Source: Limnohabitans sp. DM1
GTDB taxonomy: Bacteria; Pseudomonadota; Gammaproteobacteria; Burkholderiales; Burkholderiaceae_C
Length of the DNA stretch: 38,857 nucleotides
Reading direction: 5' to 3'
Assembly: GCF_001269385.1 (NCBI RefSeq)
Contig: NZ_CXOO01000064.1
Coordinates: 9-38,865 of the forward strand
Both the position numbers and the translations under genes were made by a program. The first letter of the stretch is position 1, and every line of letters starts with the position of its first letter. Under the pieces are notes generated by a model. That model saw only the letters and a list, made by a program, of their open reading frames with translations, ran no database searches and was not told the DNA's origin. This document shows, piece after piece, positions 16,396 to 23,622 of the stretch.

Positions 16396-17184
16396 TCACC
16401 GCGTCACCCCATACACCCCCAAGCCCAGCCACTCATGCAAAGCCGTCTGCCACAGCAACAAGCTGCGGGCCAACGAATACTCGGTCCAAGGCGTGGCATC
16501 GCCGGTTCTGAAATCCACCGGATACGCCGTCACCCGGCAACCCACCGCCTCGAACTCGGCCATTGACCGGGGCATGTGCCAGGCCGAAGTCACCAGCAAC
16601 CACGGCTCTTGGCAGCGCGGCCCCAGCAGCGTGGCCACTTGGCGGGCGTTTTCGCGGGTGGTGCGCGAGGCGGCCTCCAGCTGCACGCGGGCCGTGTCCA
16701 GGCCCTGCTGTGTATAAAAAATCCGGGCCAATTCGGCCTCGGTCACCCCCGAGGCCAGCAAACGCCCTTCCCCCCCCGTGAAAATCAATGGCAAATTCGG
16801 ATGCTGGCGCATCAGCTCCGCCGACACCGTCAAACGCTCTGCCGCATCACCCAAAGGCACCTGCCCATGCGCCAGAAAACTGGCATGGTGATGCGTGGCA
16901 CCGCCCAACACAATCACCCCCACATGGCGCCCAACGGCCTGCGGGCTCGGCACGGGGTATCGGTTTTCCAGCGGCCGCAACAGCGCATGCGGCAAAGCCT
17001 CGAAGCCCAACAGCCCCAGCACAGCCAAGCCAGCCCACAACATGCGCAGCGCAGCCCGCCGCCAAGACACAGACAACAAACTCAGCAGGCAAAGCGCCGC
17101 GCACCACCACAAGGCCAGCCAAAACAGGGGCTGGGTGATGGCAGACATCAATTTGGAGAAAAAGAACATAGGGAAAATTTTCAC
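16396..17184 (-). CDS. ydcF: YdcF family (DUF218) membrane protein
   Basis: This is a 262-residue protein with an N-terminal membrane segment or two (residues 15-65), then the DUF218 core: GVIVLGGAT, AERLTVSAELMRQHPNLPLIFTGG, EAASRTTRENARQ, WLLVTSAWHMPRSMAEFEAVG and TAYPVDFRT. Relatives such as SanA and ElyC affect envelope and undecaprenyl-linked metabolism, but the reaction is unknown. The annotated GTG start lies only 4 bases from a MITE end, so the element has replaced its native upstream region; an ATG at 17169 is an alternative. Fragments of the same gene recur at 17500, 23175, 24590 and 25800. Confidence 0.88.
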   Translation of the reverse strand: MKIFPMFFFSKLMSAITQPLFWLALWWCAALCLLSLLSVSWRRAALRMLWAGLAVLGLLGFEALPHALLRPLENRYPVPSPQAVGRHVGVIVLGGATHHHASFLAHGQVPLGDAAERLTVSAELMRQHPNLPLIFTGGEGRLLASGVTEAELARIFYTQQGLDTARVQLEAASRTTRENARQVATLLGPRCQEPWLLVTSAWHMPRSMAEFEAVGCRVTAYPVDFRTGDATPWTEYSLARSLLLWQTALHEWLGLGVYGVTR

Positions 17185-17187
17185 GAA

Positions 17188-17351
17188 CTATTGATCCGGC
17201 CCAGTGAAGTACTCAATGGGCAAAGGTTTTGTAGGTCGGTGACTTTAGTTCCGACTTTGCTGGCTTCGGCGTGGGGACTTGTCGGAACTAAAGCGACCGA
17301 CCTACAGGGTGACGATGCAAAAAATTCAAACATCAGCGTGCCGGATCAATA
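17188..17351. repeat. MITE variant carrying inverted hairpin units
   Basis: The ends CTATTGATCCGG and CCGGATCAATA match the MITE family. The interior differs: two facing copies of a GTAGGTCGG..CCGAC unit (17231-17255 and 17281-17305) form a long inverted repeat. The right side is followed by a lone AATTGGGATC palindrome (17392-17414). Confidence 0.7.
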
Positions 17352-17499
17352 AAACGGAAAAAAGAGCATGCAGGTTCCATTTTGGGCGAATAAATTGGGA
17401 TCTGACCCCAATTTACGTCCAGGCCCATGTCGGCGTCTTCGACCATCGAACTACAACATCTTTGCGCATTGAAAAATTCATAGTGCCGAATCAATAGCT

Positions 17500-17657
17500 A
17501 CAGCCAGAGACAACACAGCCAAGCCCACCCACAATATGCGCAGCCCCCGCCAAGATACAGACCAGCTCAGCAGACAAAGCGTCGCACCCAACCACACTGC
17601 AATCAAAACATGGGCTGGGTGATGGCGGACATCAGTATGGAGAAAACGAACATAGGG
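17500..17657 (-). pseudogene. Remnant of the 5' part of a second ydcF copy
   Basis: About 155 bases align with the start of ydcF (17010-17169), including the conserved GGGCTGGGTGATGGC stretch (LMSAITQP region) and CATAGGGAAA. Indels break the frame and the rest of the gene is absent. A MITE end (GCCGAATCAATAG) abuts its 3' side and a terminator lies beyond its 5' side. Confidence 0.75.
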
Positions 17658-17680
17658 AAATTAATCAGGGCGCACAACGA

Positions 17681-17707
17681 CAAAAGAGCCTCGCGGCTCT
17701 CTTGTTA
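17681..17707 (-). terminator. Rho-independent terminator after the phosphoribosyltransferase
   Basis: The stem AGAGCC / GGCTCT has a short loop, with T4 on the minus strand. It belongs to the same terminator family as those at 24661 and 25913. Confidence 0.6.
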
Positions 17708-17773
17708 TAAAAAATTGGGATCTGCCCCAAATGAACTCAAGTTTTGTTCAACAAATGATCCAAGTGACGCTGT

Positions 17774-18544
17774 TTAAGGCGTACGGGTAATTCCTTTTGA
17801 ACGTAATCGGCGATCGATTTCTTGCTCTGCCGCAACAAGTCGATTTCGGATGGCGTCAACAGATCGGAAGCCCGCGAGGTATTGAGCCTCGTTGGCGGTA
17901 AGTGCATCTGGCTCGATGCCGAAAACATCTGTGAATTCATCATCAAACCTCTCTTTGATCAGTTGAACAAACTTCGCTTTAGGCACCAATTCAGGGTTGC
18001 GGCCAGCATTCACCTAGACCACTGCACCTTTGACAATACCGCCATAAAGCTGGATGTAATTGGCCAATTCTGCCAGAGTGCCACCCAAACTGGTCACATC
18101 GTCGACAAGAACATACTCAGCCCCAGGCAGCACACGACCAACAAACTGAGCACGCGCTGCCATGCGCTCCATCGGGTCAGCACCGGTGTGATAAACCCTG
18201 TCAGACTGAACAATTTCCGTATCTGAAGTGCCGTCAAAAATCTCAGCACAAACCGAGGACAATGTTTGTGGAATGGCATTATCCCCTGTCGCCTCTTGCG
18301 CATGAGGCGCAACAAACAACAAGCCTGACCCAAATCGGTAACGCTGTTCGTAAAGCCATGGCACAGCAACAACAATGACCAACTCCAAAGCAGCATCTTG
18401 ATCACCTGCCTTGGCCAACTTATACGCGGGATGCACTTTGATCTGTTGAACTTGTGTGAACAAGAACAACAACGCCATCTCCGAGGAAAAGCCTTTGGAA
18501 CGAATCATCTTTTCGAGCCCTTTTTGCAAATCATACGGCCGCAA
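17774..18544 (-). pseudogene. Phosphoribosyltransferase-domain gene split by an in-frame stop
   Basis: The first part (176 residues to 18014) contains the PRPP-binding motif in EYVLVDDVTSLGGTLAELANYI and breaks off at GAVV. After TAG (18016-18014) the same frame continues VNAGRNPELVPKAKFVQ to 17774, reading as the natural continuation of the domain's last strand and C-terminal helices. Together they make one protein of about 256 residues in which a single codon has become a stop. A role in nucleotide or base salvage is suggested by the fold only. Readthrough or a two-fragment protein cannot be excluded. Confidence 0.7.
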
Positions 18545-18676
18545 AGAGCGCCTCTCTCAGAGGGGGCAGGTCAGCCCCAAAAAAACAACCCATCAAACCT
18601 GCGCATGCGTCAGCGCATTCGCTGGCCATAAAACCGCATAGGGGGGCCGCGATCATCGCCGCCGCCCCTGCAACAC

Positions 18677-18710
18677 ACCACCCGGCATGCGGGTCCACAC
18701 CGGGCGGTTC
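18677..18710 (-). other. Possible group II intron domain V relic
   Basis: On the minus strand a 34-base element folds as a 9-bp lower stem (ACCGCCCGG / CCGGGTGGT with one G-U), a 2-base bulge TG, an upper stem TGTG / CGCA, and a four-base loop GACC. That is the size and layout of domain V of group II introns, and it is followed by a GC-rich hairpin that could be domain VI. No reverse transcriptase or other intron part is present in the flanks (18545-18734). Confidence 0.4.
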
Positions 18711-18734
18711 AAGAGCGAGAGGTTCTTGGTTTGC

Positions 18735-18857
18735 CCCCCTCTGTCACGACAGTTGGCCGGTCTCTGGACAAAACAAACCCCAGAACCAAACAAGGCGCCC
18801 AAAAAACCACCCAAAGCCGGATTGGCTGTTAGAACAATTGGGATCTGACCCCAATTA
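18735..18857. repeat. 123-base direct repeat, left copy, flanking hicAB
   Basis: It runs from CCCCCTCTGTCACGACAG to the palindrome AATTGGGATCTGACCCCAAT. It is repeated at 19645-19767 with only a few substitutions, exactly 910 bases away. Between the copies lies the hicAB module. Confidence 0.9.
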
Positions 18858-18937
18858 TTCACTGATCAATAACATGGCTGCAAAACAATTGGGATCTGAC
18901 CCCAATTTACTCAGAACAACAGTGTCGAAATTCACTC

Positions 18938-18967
18938 TTGCGAAATGATATTGCAGGCACTATCATT
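18938..18967 (+). promoter_or_regulatory. Promoter and operator of hicAB
   Basis: TTGCGA and TATCAT are separated by 17 bases. The same stretch holds the inverted repeat AATGATA / TATCATT around a 10-base centre, overlapping the -10 box. This fits repression by HicB. The predicted transcript start falls at or next to the hicA ATG (18974), so the message may be nearly leaderless. Confidence 0.55.
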
Positions 18968-18973
18968 CAAACC

Positions 18974-19215
18974 ATGAACACGGCGACAAAACTACTCAAT
19001 GCAATGCGCCAAAACCCGAACGATTGGGTCATGGCAAAACTGCTCTGAGTAGCCAAACAGCACGGCTTAGAAGTGCGAAGCACTGGGGGCAGTCATCACG
19101 TTTTTTCTCATCCTTCAGAAAAGACCCGTTGTCCGTACCCGCTCATCGGCCTATCAAGGCCATTTACATCAAGCGCTTTGTCGCGCTGATCGACCAGATT
19201 CAGGAGCAGTCATGA
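18974..19215 (+). pseudogene. hicA: HicA-like mRNA interferase toxin, inactivated
   Basis: The first frame reads MNTATKLLNAMRQNPNDW.., then TGA at 19046-19048, then VAKQHGLEVRSTGGSHHVF with the HicA catalytic signature GGSHH. After the C run at 19125-19127 one base appears to be missing. The continuation VPAHRPIKAIYIKRFVALI is found in the next frame and ends at 19215. Two independent lesions make the toxin non-functional. The stop overlaps the hicB ATG, preserving the original operon layout. Confidence 0.82.
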
Positions 19216-19625
19216 CCGTCAAGACCATTGCCAAAGTAAAGCCCGCTATCCCTTTCGAGGCCTACAGCCATATTGTCAGCCCCATTGATGCGGCAGACGG
19301 TGGCGGATTCATGTTCACCATGCCGGACATTCCAGGCGTGATGGCAGACGGTGCAAGCGAACTGGAAGCCATTGCAGATGGCCGGGAGGCGTTTATTGCC
19401 ACGGTAAGTGCCATGGTGGACATGGGGCAACAAGTCCCTGCCCCCGCGTTCAAGGTAGAAGACTTCACACCTGCATCGGCATCGGGAAAAGTTCTTGCCC
19501 GTCTGCCCCGCTCTATGCACCTTCAGTTGACTGCAAGGGCAAAAACTGAAGGCGTGTCACTCAATTCTTTGGTGCTGGCATTCATTGCCGAGGGATTGGG
19601 ACGTCGCGCTGCAGTGCGCACCTGA
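19212..19625 (+). CDS. hicB: HicB antitoxin
   Basis: This is a 137-residue intact protein. Its N-terminal HicB fold shows DGGGFMFTMPDIPGVMADGASELEAIADGREAF and its C-terminal ribbon-helix-helix domain shows VLARLPRSMHLQLTARAKTEGVSLNSLVLAFIAEGL. It binds HicA and represses the module. Its toxin partner upstream is dead, so it is retained as an orphan antitoxin or regulator. The gene lies between two 123-base direct repeats. Confidence 0.9.
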   Translation: MTVKTIAKVKPAIPFEAYSHIVSPIDAADGGGFMFTMPDIPGVMADGASELEAIADGREAFIATVSAMVDMGQQVPAPAFKVEDFTPASASGKVLARLPRSMHLQLTARAKTEGVSLNSLVLAFIAEGLGRRAAVRT

Positions 19626-19644
19626 ATTCAAGGGTCGCAGCTGA

Positions 19645-19767
19645 CCCCCTCTGTCACGACAGTTGGCCGGTCTCTGGACAAAACAAACCCCAGAAACAAA
19701 CAAGGCGCCCAAAAAACAACCCAAAGGCGGGTTGGCTGTTAGAACAATTGGGATCTGACCCCAATTA
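19645..19767. repeat. 123-base direct repeat, right copy, flanking hicAB
   Basis: It is nearly identical to 18735-18857. A second AATTGGGATCTGACCCCAAT palindrome follows at 19776-19798. Confidence 0.9.
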
Positions 19768-19824
19768 ATGCTAGAACAATTGGGATCTGACCCCAATTAA
19801 TGCTACATGCAGGGTGCCTCGGCC

Positions 19825-20199
19825 CTAACCCAAAGTCGCTACCAGTTCGATTTTTGGGGCAACTGCACGGACCATTTTCTGGATGCCGTGCCCAGGGTTG
19901 GCTTGACGGTTGGAAACAATTAACCCCAGCTTTTCAAGCAGGCCGACATCCTTTGTGATTGCTGAACGGTGACGGTGCAGTCATGAGGAGAGCTGACTGA
20001 TGGTTTGAGGTTCATGCATGACCTCAAGCATCAGTTTGCGACGTGCTTCCGACAAAACCGCAAACATCCGTTGCGGGTCTTCAAACGACAGCGTGACCCG
20101 ACCGTCAAAGGGCTTACCCTGATCGGCGCGACGTGCCGCATCCTTGGCCCTTGCAAAGAAGCCCGCCACATCGTCCGTTCGCACAACGACTTTGGTCAT
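19825..20199 (-). pseudogene. HVO_A0114-like HTH antitoxin/regulator, interrupted by TGA
   Basis: From the ATG at 20199 it reads MTKVVVRTDDVAGFFARAKDAARR.. to ISQLSS, then TGA at 19983-19981. It continues in the same frame as LHRHRSAITKDVGLLEKLGLIVSNRQANPGHGIQK to a TAG at 19825. The reading across the stop is a normal winged-helix with recognition helix RSAITKDVGLLEKLG. The stop most likely replaced an Arg codon (CGA to TGA). The start overlaps the stop of the DUF6516 remnant (ATGA), the usual arrangement of this pair. Confidence 0.78.
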
Positions 20200-20365
20200 G
20201 ACGATTTCCCCTTCAAATTGTTCACGATCTCGACCCACTCCGCCTGAAAACGATCAACCGTGTCATCGTGACTCACATACTCACATGCTTCAACCGACCC
20301 CATGTAGTGCCGATGGTGATAGCCGTGTGCATTGTCATAGCCCAGTACTCGACCGTTGTCTTTGC
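20196..20365 (-). pseudogene. DUF6516 (TumE-type) toxin-like gene, N-terminus missing
   Basis: Only the C-terminal part is left: NGRVLGYDNAHGYHHRHYMG then DRFQAEWVEIVNNLKGK. The GYDNAH and HHRH motifs are shared with the intact paralogue at 23623-23967 (GYDNAH, DHKHRH). Upstream of about 20365 no family sequence continues. Confidence 0.7.
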
Positions 20366-20402
20366 TACAAACCGCTTAGTTGCACTTGGTTGACGCAAAA
20401 AC

Positions 20403-20699
20403 TCAATTGGCAAAGCCTGTCAATGCGGGCCACTGCCGAGCGGCATGAAGCACTCGGAGCACGCGCACAGAGTCGGCGGTCGCGTCATAGACCAGGATGT
20501 AATTTTTATGGACCACCAGCTCGCGCGTGCCTGCTTCACGTCCAGGCCGCCCCATCCCAGGGTGATCGACCAGCTGCTCAGCCTTCTCATCAAACAACTC
20601 ATCGATTGCCAGCGCGGCGACTGGGTTGTCGGCCTCGATGTAGTCATAGATTTCGTCGCGGTCTTGTATCGCCTCCGGCGTCCAGAACAACTCCATCAT
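20403..20699 (-). CDS. RelE/ParE-family toxin
   Basis: This 98-residue protein has the family pattern: LFWTPEAIQDRDEIYDYIEADNP at the N-terminus, a central HPGMGRPGREAGTRELVVHKNYILVY, and a C-terminal strand VRVLRVLHAARQWP. The R-rich central loop and the terminal H/R residues suggest a RelE-type mRNA interferase. It overlaps its antitoxin gene by 4 bases and appears complete. Confidence 0.87.
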   Translation of the reverse strand: MMELFWTPEAIQDRDEIYDYIEADNPVAALAIDELFDEKAEQLVDHPGMGRPGREAGTRELVVHKNYILVYDATADSVRVLRVLHAARQWPALTGFAN

Positions 20700-20986
20700 T
20701 TAGCAGAGGCCTCAAGCCGTCGTCGCGTTGCTGCACGCTTGGCCGCAAACTTGGCCCTGACTTCAGCCGATGGAATCAGGTTGCCGGCGTTTGCTGATTC
20801 GAGGCCAATTTGCACTTGACGGCGAAACCATGCGTCATGCTCCACAGCCTCTTGTTGCTGCCGAACGAAGTCACGCATGAAATCACGCAAAAGCTGTGCG
20901 GCGTTGCGGTCACGGCTTTTGGCTGCGGTGGAGAACTCGGACTTCAGAGCCTCATCGACACGAAAAGTAAAGGTTGCTTCGCTCAT
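20696..20986 (-). CDS. RelB/DinJ-like antitoxin
   Basis: This is a 96-residue protein from the ATG at 20986, chosen over the upstream ATG at 21001 because of the site AGGGGTGG just before it and the typical start MSEATFTFRVDEALKSEF. An RHH N-terminus and a long basic C-terminal helix (VRAKFAAKRAATRRRLEA) are visible. It pairs with the RelE toxin gene that it overlaps. Confidence 0.85.
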   Translation of the reverse strand: MSEATFTFRVDEALKSEFSTAAKSRDRNAAQLLRDFMRDFVRQQQEAVEHDAWFRRQVQIGLESANAGNLIPSAEVRAKFAAKRAATRRRLEASAK

Positions 20987-21000
20987 GGGTCCACCCCTCA

Positions 21001-21030
21001 TGTGTTACAGGATAAATACATGGTAGCACA
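21001..21030. promoter_or_regulatory. Inverted repeat upstream of the RelE-type pair
   Basis: TGTGTTAC and GTAGCACA form an 8-base inverted repeat (one mismatch) with a 14-base centre, 15 bases upstream of the antitoxin start. It is probably the autoregulatory operator. From 21031 to 21303 nothing further was recognised. Confidence 0.5.
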
Positions 21031-21303
21031 GCAAGCAACAAGGATGTCACCATGCAGTAGCCCCTTTAGAAGGAGGTCTTGCTCTCAGCCGTCGAGACGA
21101 CAGAGGAGTAACCCACCAACTTATCAGGGCCCCAATTGAGAGTCACTTGTACGCCTACACCTGCCCTCGACAAGGAGCCCACCGCTCCTCCGCATTCGGG
21201 GGTTTTGCCCCCATCACCCCTTCGGGGCGGCATCGCCTAGCTAAAGGTGCCCTTACGGATGGGCTTACAAAAGAAGAGCCGAACATTGCTTTATGGCAAC
21301 AAT

Positions 21304-21822
21304 CTAAGCGTATTGCTTGCTCACCCAATCCTTATAAGCCCCACTCTGCACGTTGCTCACCCACTCGGGATTAGCCAGGTACCACTCGACGGTTTTGCGG
21401 ATACCGGTCTCAAACGTTTCGGCGGGCTTCCAGCCCAATTCGGCTTCGAGCTTGCGGGCATCGATGGCGTAGCGGCGGTCGTGGCCGGGGCGGTCGGTCA
21501 CGTAGGTGATCTGGCTGGCGTAAGTACCGCCATCGGCTTTGGGGCGCATCTCATCTAGCAGCTGGCAGATGGTTTGCACGATCTCGATGTTGGGCTTTTC
21601 GTTCCAGCCGCCCACGTTGTAGACCTCACCCAAGCGCCCGGCTTCGAGCACGCGGCGGATCGCACTGCAGTGGTCTTTGACGTAGAACCAGTCGCGGATT
21701 TGCATACCGTCGCCATACACCGGCAAAGGCTTGCCCGCCAAGGCGTTGACGATCATGAGCGGGATGTGTTTTTCGGGGAAGTGGTAGGGCCCGTAGTTGT
21801 TGCTGCAGTTGGTGGTGAGCAC
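21304..21822 (-). pseudogene. rfbB: C-terminal half of dTDP-glucose 4,6-dehydratase (RfbB)
   Basis: About 171 residues match RfbB from LTTNCSNNYGPYHFPEKHIPL through DWFYVKDHCSAIRRVLEAGRLGEVYNVGG and TYVTDRPGHDRRYAIDARKLEAELGW to the natural C-terminus. The N-terminal half, with the NAD-binding GxxGxxG and the catalytic T-DE-YxxxK, is missing. It is replaced in frame by a RloB fragment; the join is at about 21820-21822. No rmlA, rmlC or rmlD lies nearby. It cannot act as a dehydratase. Confidence 0.9.
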
Positions 21823-22278
21823 AGATGCAATAGCCTGAAAACGCACGAATTGCTTGTTGTCGTTTTTCAGTTTGCCATCTAGCGAATCCGCCATCGTCAA
21901 TGCATCGAAATAGCTTCCGTGATCGTCGCGATCAAAAACAGCGTACACCTGCTCGAAAGTGCGCGGCTGGATGTTCTTGTGCTTGTGCTTGTGCTTGTGC
22001 TTGTGCTTGTGCTTGTGCTTGTGCTTGTGCTTGTCGCCGAATTCGAACAGTTCCCTTGCGTACTGCACCACCTGTATGGGGGCGGTGCCGAGCTCGCTGG
22101 GTCGAACTTCAACATTGGCCGTGTGCAACCGGTAGGCCTGCCTGATTTCGCCGAAATAGTTGGGCTCAGTCTTGCTACCTTCAGAGACGATGAGGATGCG
22201 GTCATAGCTGGCTCTTCGCGCCAGTTTGCGTTCGAGCTGCTGACGTTGGCGTTCTTTGGGGGAATTGTCGCGCGCCAT
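21823..22278 (-). pseudogene. N-terminal part of a RloB-like protein, fused in frame to RfbB'
   Basis: Residues 1-153 resemble RloB: YDRILIVSEGSKTEPNYFGEI (TOPRIM-like start with acidic residue), VYAVFDRDDH and FDALTMADSL, ending FQAIASV where RloB normally continues PCFELW. The chimera runs on into RfbB without a stop, 324 residues in all. Residues 83-101 are an alternating Lys-His tract encoded by a hexamer repeat. RloB accompanies the RloA ATPase in restriction-linked and abortive-infection-type loci. The RloB C-terminus is lost, so defence activity is unlikely. Confidence 0.8.
21976..22034. repeat. Hexanucleotide tandem repeat CTTGTG x 9.8
   Basis: Nine perfect CTTGTG units plus five bases of a tenth encode K(HK)9 in the RloB part of the chimera. 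Because the unit is six bases, slippage changes length without changing frame. Confidence 0.95.
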
Positions 22279-22838
22279 CAGTGATTCACCCCCAGCGTGT
22301 GATTGAGGAAGGGAATGCCGCCATAGCGCCCCATCAAATAACCACGCTCGAGGGCCTCGTTTTTGCGCGGGCTGAATTCCGACAGACTCACCAGTTCTGA
22401 GGCCTGATCACGATCTTTCTCCACGAACCATATCTGGTCACGCCGGAACAGATCCGGGGCATCCAGCAGCGAGGTGTCGTGGGTGCTCAAGATCAACTGC
22501 GCACCGCCCGTATTGGTTTCGGGACGGTGAAACAACCGCACGAGCTCACGCACCAACAGGGTATGCAAGCTGGTGTCCAACTCATCGATCACCAGCGTCA
22601 GCCCCTTGCGCAGGATGTCCAGCACCGGGCCGGTGAGGAACAACAGGTTTCTTGTACCGTTGGAGTCATCCATCAGGTCAAAGACGGCTCGGCCCTGCTC
22701 GGTCACGTGGGAGAAACGCAGCTGGTGCTCTTCGACCTCCTCATTGCGCACTTCGGTCTTGCCGACGATGAGATCAAAATGCACAGCCTGTCCCGGCACC
22801 TTGCGCGTGACCACCTCGATGTCCGCAATGCTGATTAA
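22278..22838 (-). pseudogene. RloA-like AAA15-family ATPase, C-terminal part only
   Basis: It has a signature-like GTRNLLFL, Walker B LTLVIDELDTSLH, the D-loop/H region LILSTHDTSLLD, and the family C-terminus RKNEALERGYLMGRYGGIPFL. Walker A and the whole N-terminal half are absent. At about 22839 the sequence passes directly into the middle of a MITE copy, showing a deletion. Its stop is coupled to the start of the RloB fragment, the normal RloA-RloB order. Confidence 0.85.
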
Positions 22839-22950
22839 TCCCGCAAGCGAAAAGCCTGTGGTCCACAAGCGTCTGATCGCCAGCAGGGCTAGCTCCCACA
22901 AGGTGCAAGGTTGAAGTCACCCTGCAAACTTCACAGGGCCGGATCAATAG
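22839..22950. repeat. MITE, right part only
   Basis: It matches the right two-thirds of the element at 28232-28410, ending GGGCCGGATCAATAG. The left end has been lost together with the 5' half of the ATPase gene. Confidence 0.8.
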
Positions 22951-22981
22951 ATCAGTACCCATGATGCTTGCAGTCCCACTC

Positions 22982-23174
22982 CGTCATTGCGAGCGATGCG
23001 CGGCAATCCAGTGCCAGGACAAGCGCAGGTGCTGGATCGCCGCGTCCCGCCGCGTCGCAGGCTCCTCGCGGCTAAAGGCAAGCACCTCGCGATGACGGAA
23101 CCAATTCATTGCGCCCCCCGCCCCGTCGTTGCGAGCGAAGGGTGGCAATCCAGTGCCAGGATAAGTTCACCTGC
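22982..23174. repeat. GTCATTGCGAG-type palindromic repeats, two copies
   Basis: One full copy (22982-23097) runs from GTCATTGCGAGCG through GGCAATCCAGTGC to CTCGCGATGACGG. A half copy follows (23108-23174) and is broken off against a ydcF fragment. Confidence 0.85.
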
Positions 23175-23235
23175 TGGATACGCCGTCACCCGGCAACCCA
23201 CCGCCGCGAACTCGTTCATTGAGCGGGGCATGCGT
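23175..23235 (-). pseudogene. Internal fragment of a ydcF copy
   Basis: It matches 16530-16590 of ydcF (encoding MPRSMAEFEAVGCRVTAYP) at most positions, in the same orientation. It lies about 1.4 kb from the 5' ydcF fragment at 24590-24645, which may be the other end of the same disrupted copy. Confidence 0.7.
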
Positions 23236-23258
23236 TATCGGAACCCCATTAATTCTTG

Positions 23259-23606
23259 TCAGGCAACGATACGAAAGTTCGTTCCCTTCACGATCGGACG
23301 AACGTGCCTGTTCTCACGTTTCATTTCAACAAATCCGTAGTTGGACATTGTTTTCAATGTTCGAGAAAGGTTACCTGGCTTGCGCCCAGTGATGTCAGCC
23401 AAAGAGGAAATTGACTGTGGTTTGGAATCCTGAATGACTTTGAGCAAAGCGCGGTTGTCATCACTCAAAACCTCTGCCAACGATCTCATAGATGTGAACC
23501 ATATTTTGGGGTCGGATGATTTTGGCTTGTAATCGCCACGAGCGATAGACAACATCCGCTCGCGAATTTTCTCTTGCGACAAGATTCCAACAACGATTGT
23601 CTTCAT
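23259..23606 (-). CDS. HTH antitoxin/regulator of the DUF6516 pair (HVO_A0114-like)
   Basis: This is a 115-residue protein with a winged-helix: ALLKVIQDSKPQSISSLADITGRKPGNLSRTLKTMSNYGFVEMKRENR. That has the same plan as the interrupted regulator at 19825-20199, although the sequences differ widely. It is downstream of the DUF6516 gene by 16 bases. It would bind the toxin-like partner and the palindrome at 23978-23992. It is intact. Confidence 0.8.
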   Translation of the reverse strand: MKTIVVGILSQEKIRERMLSIARGDYKPKSSDPKIWFTSMRSLAEVLSDDNRALLKVIQDSKPQSISSLADITGRKPGNLSRTLKTMSNYGFVEMKRENRHVRPIVKGTNFRIVA

Positions 23607-23622
23607 GACTTCCTAGCCTCCT

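Noticed and set aside
21919..22284. Plus-strand ORF with a long Val-Leu repeat, resembling a membrane peptide
   Set aside because: It is the mirror reading of the CTTGTG hexamer repeat opposite the RloB frame.
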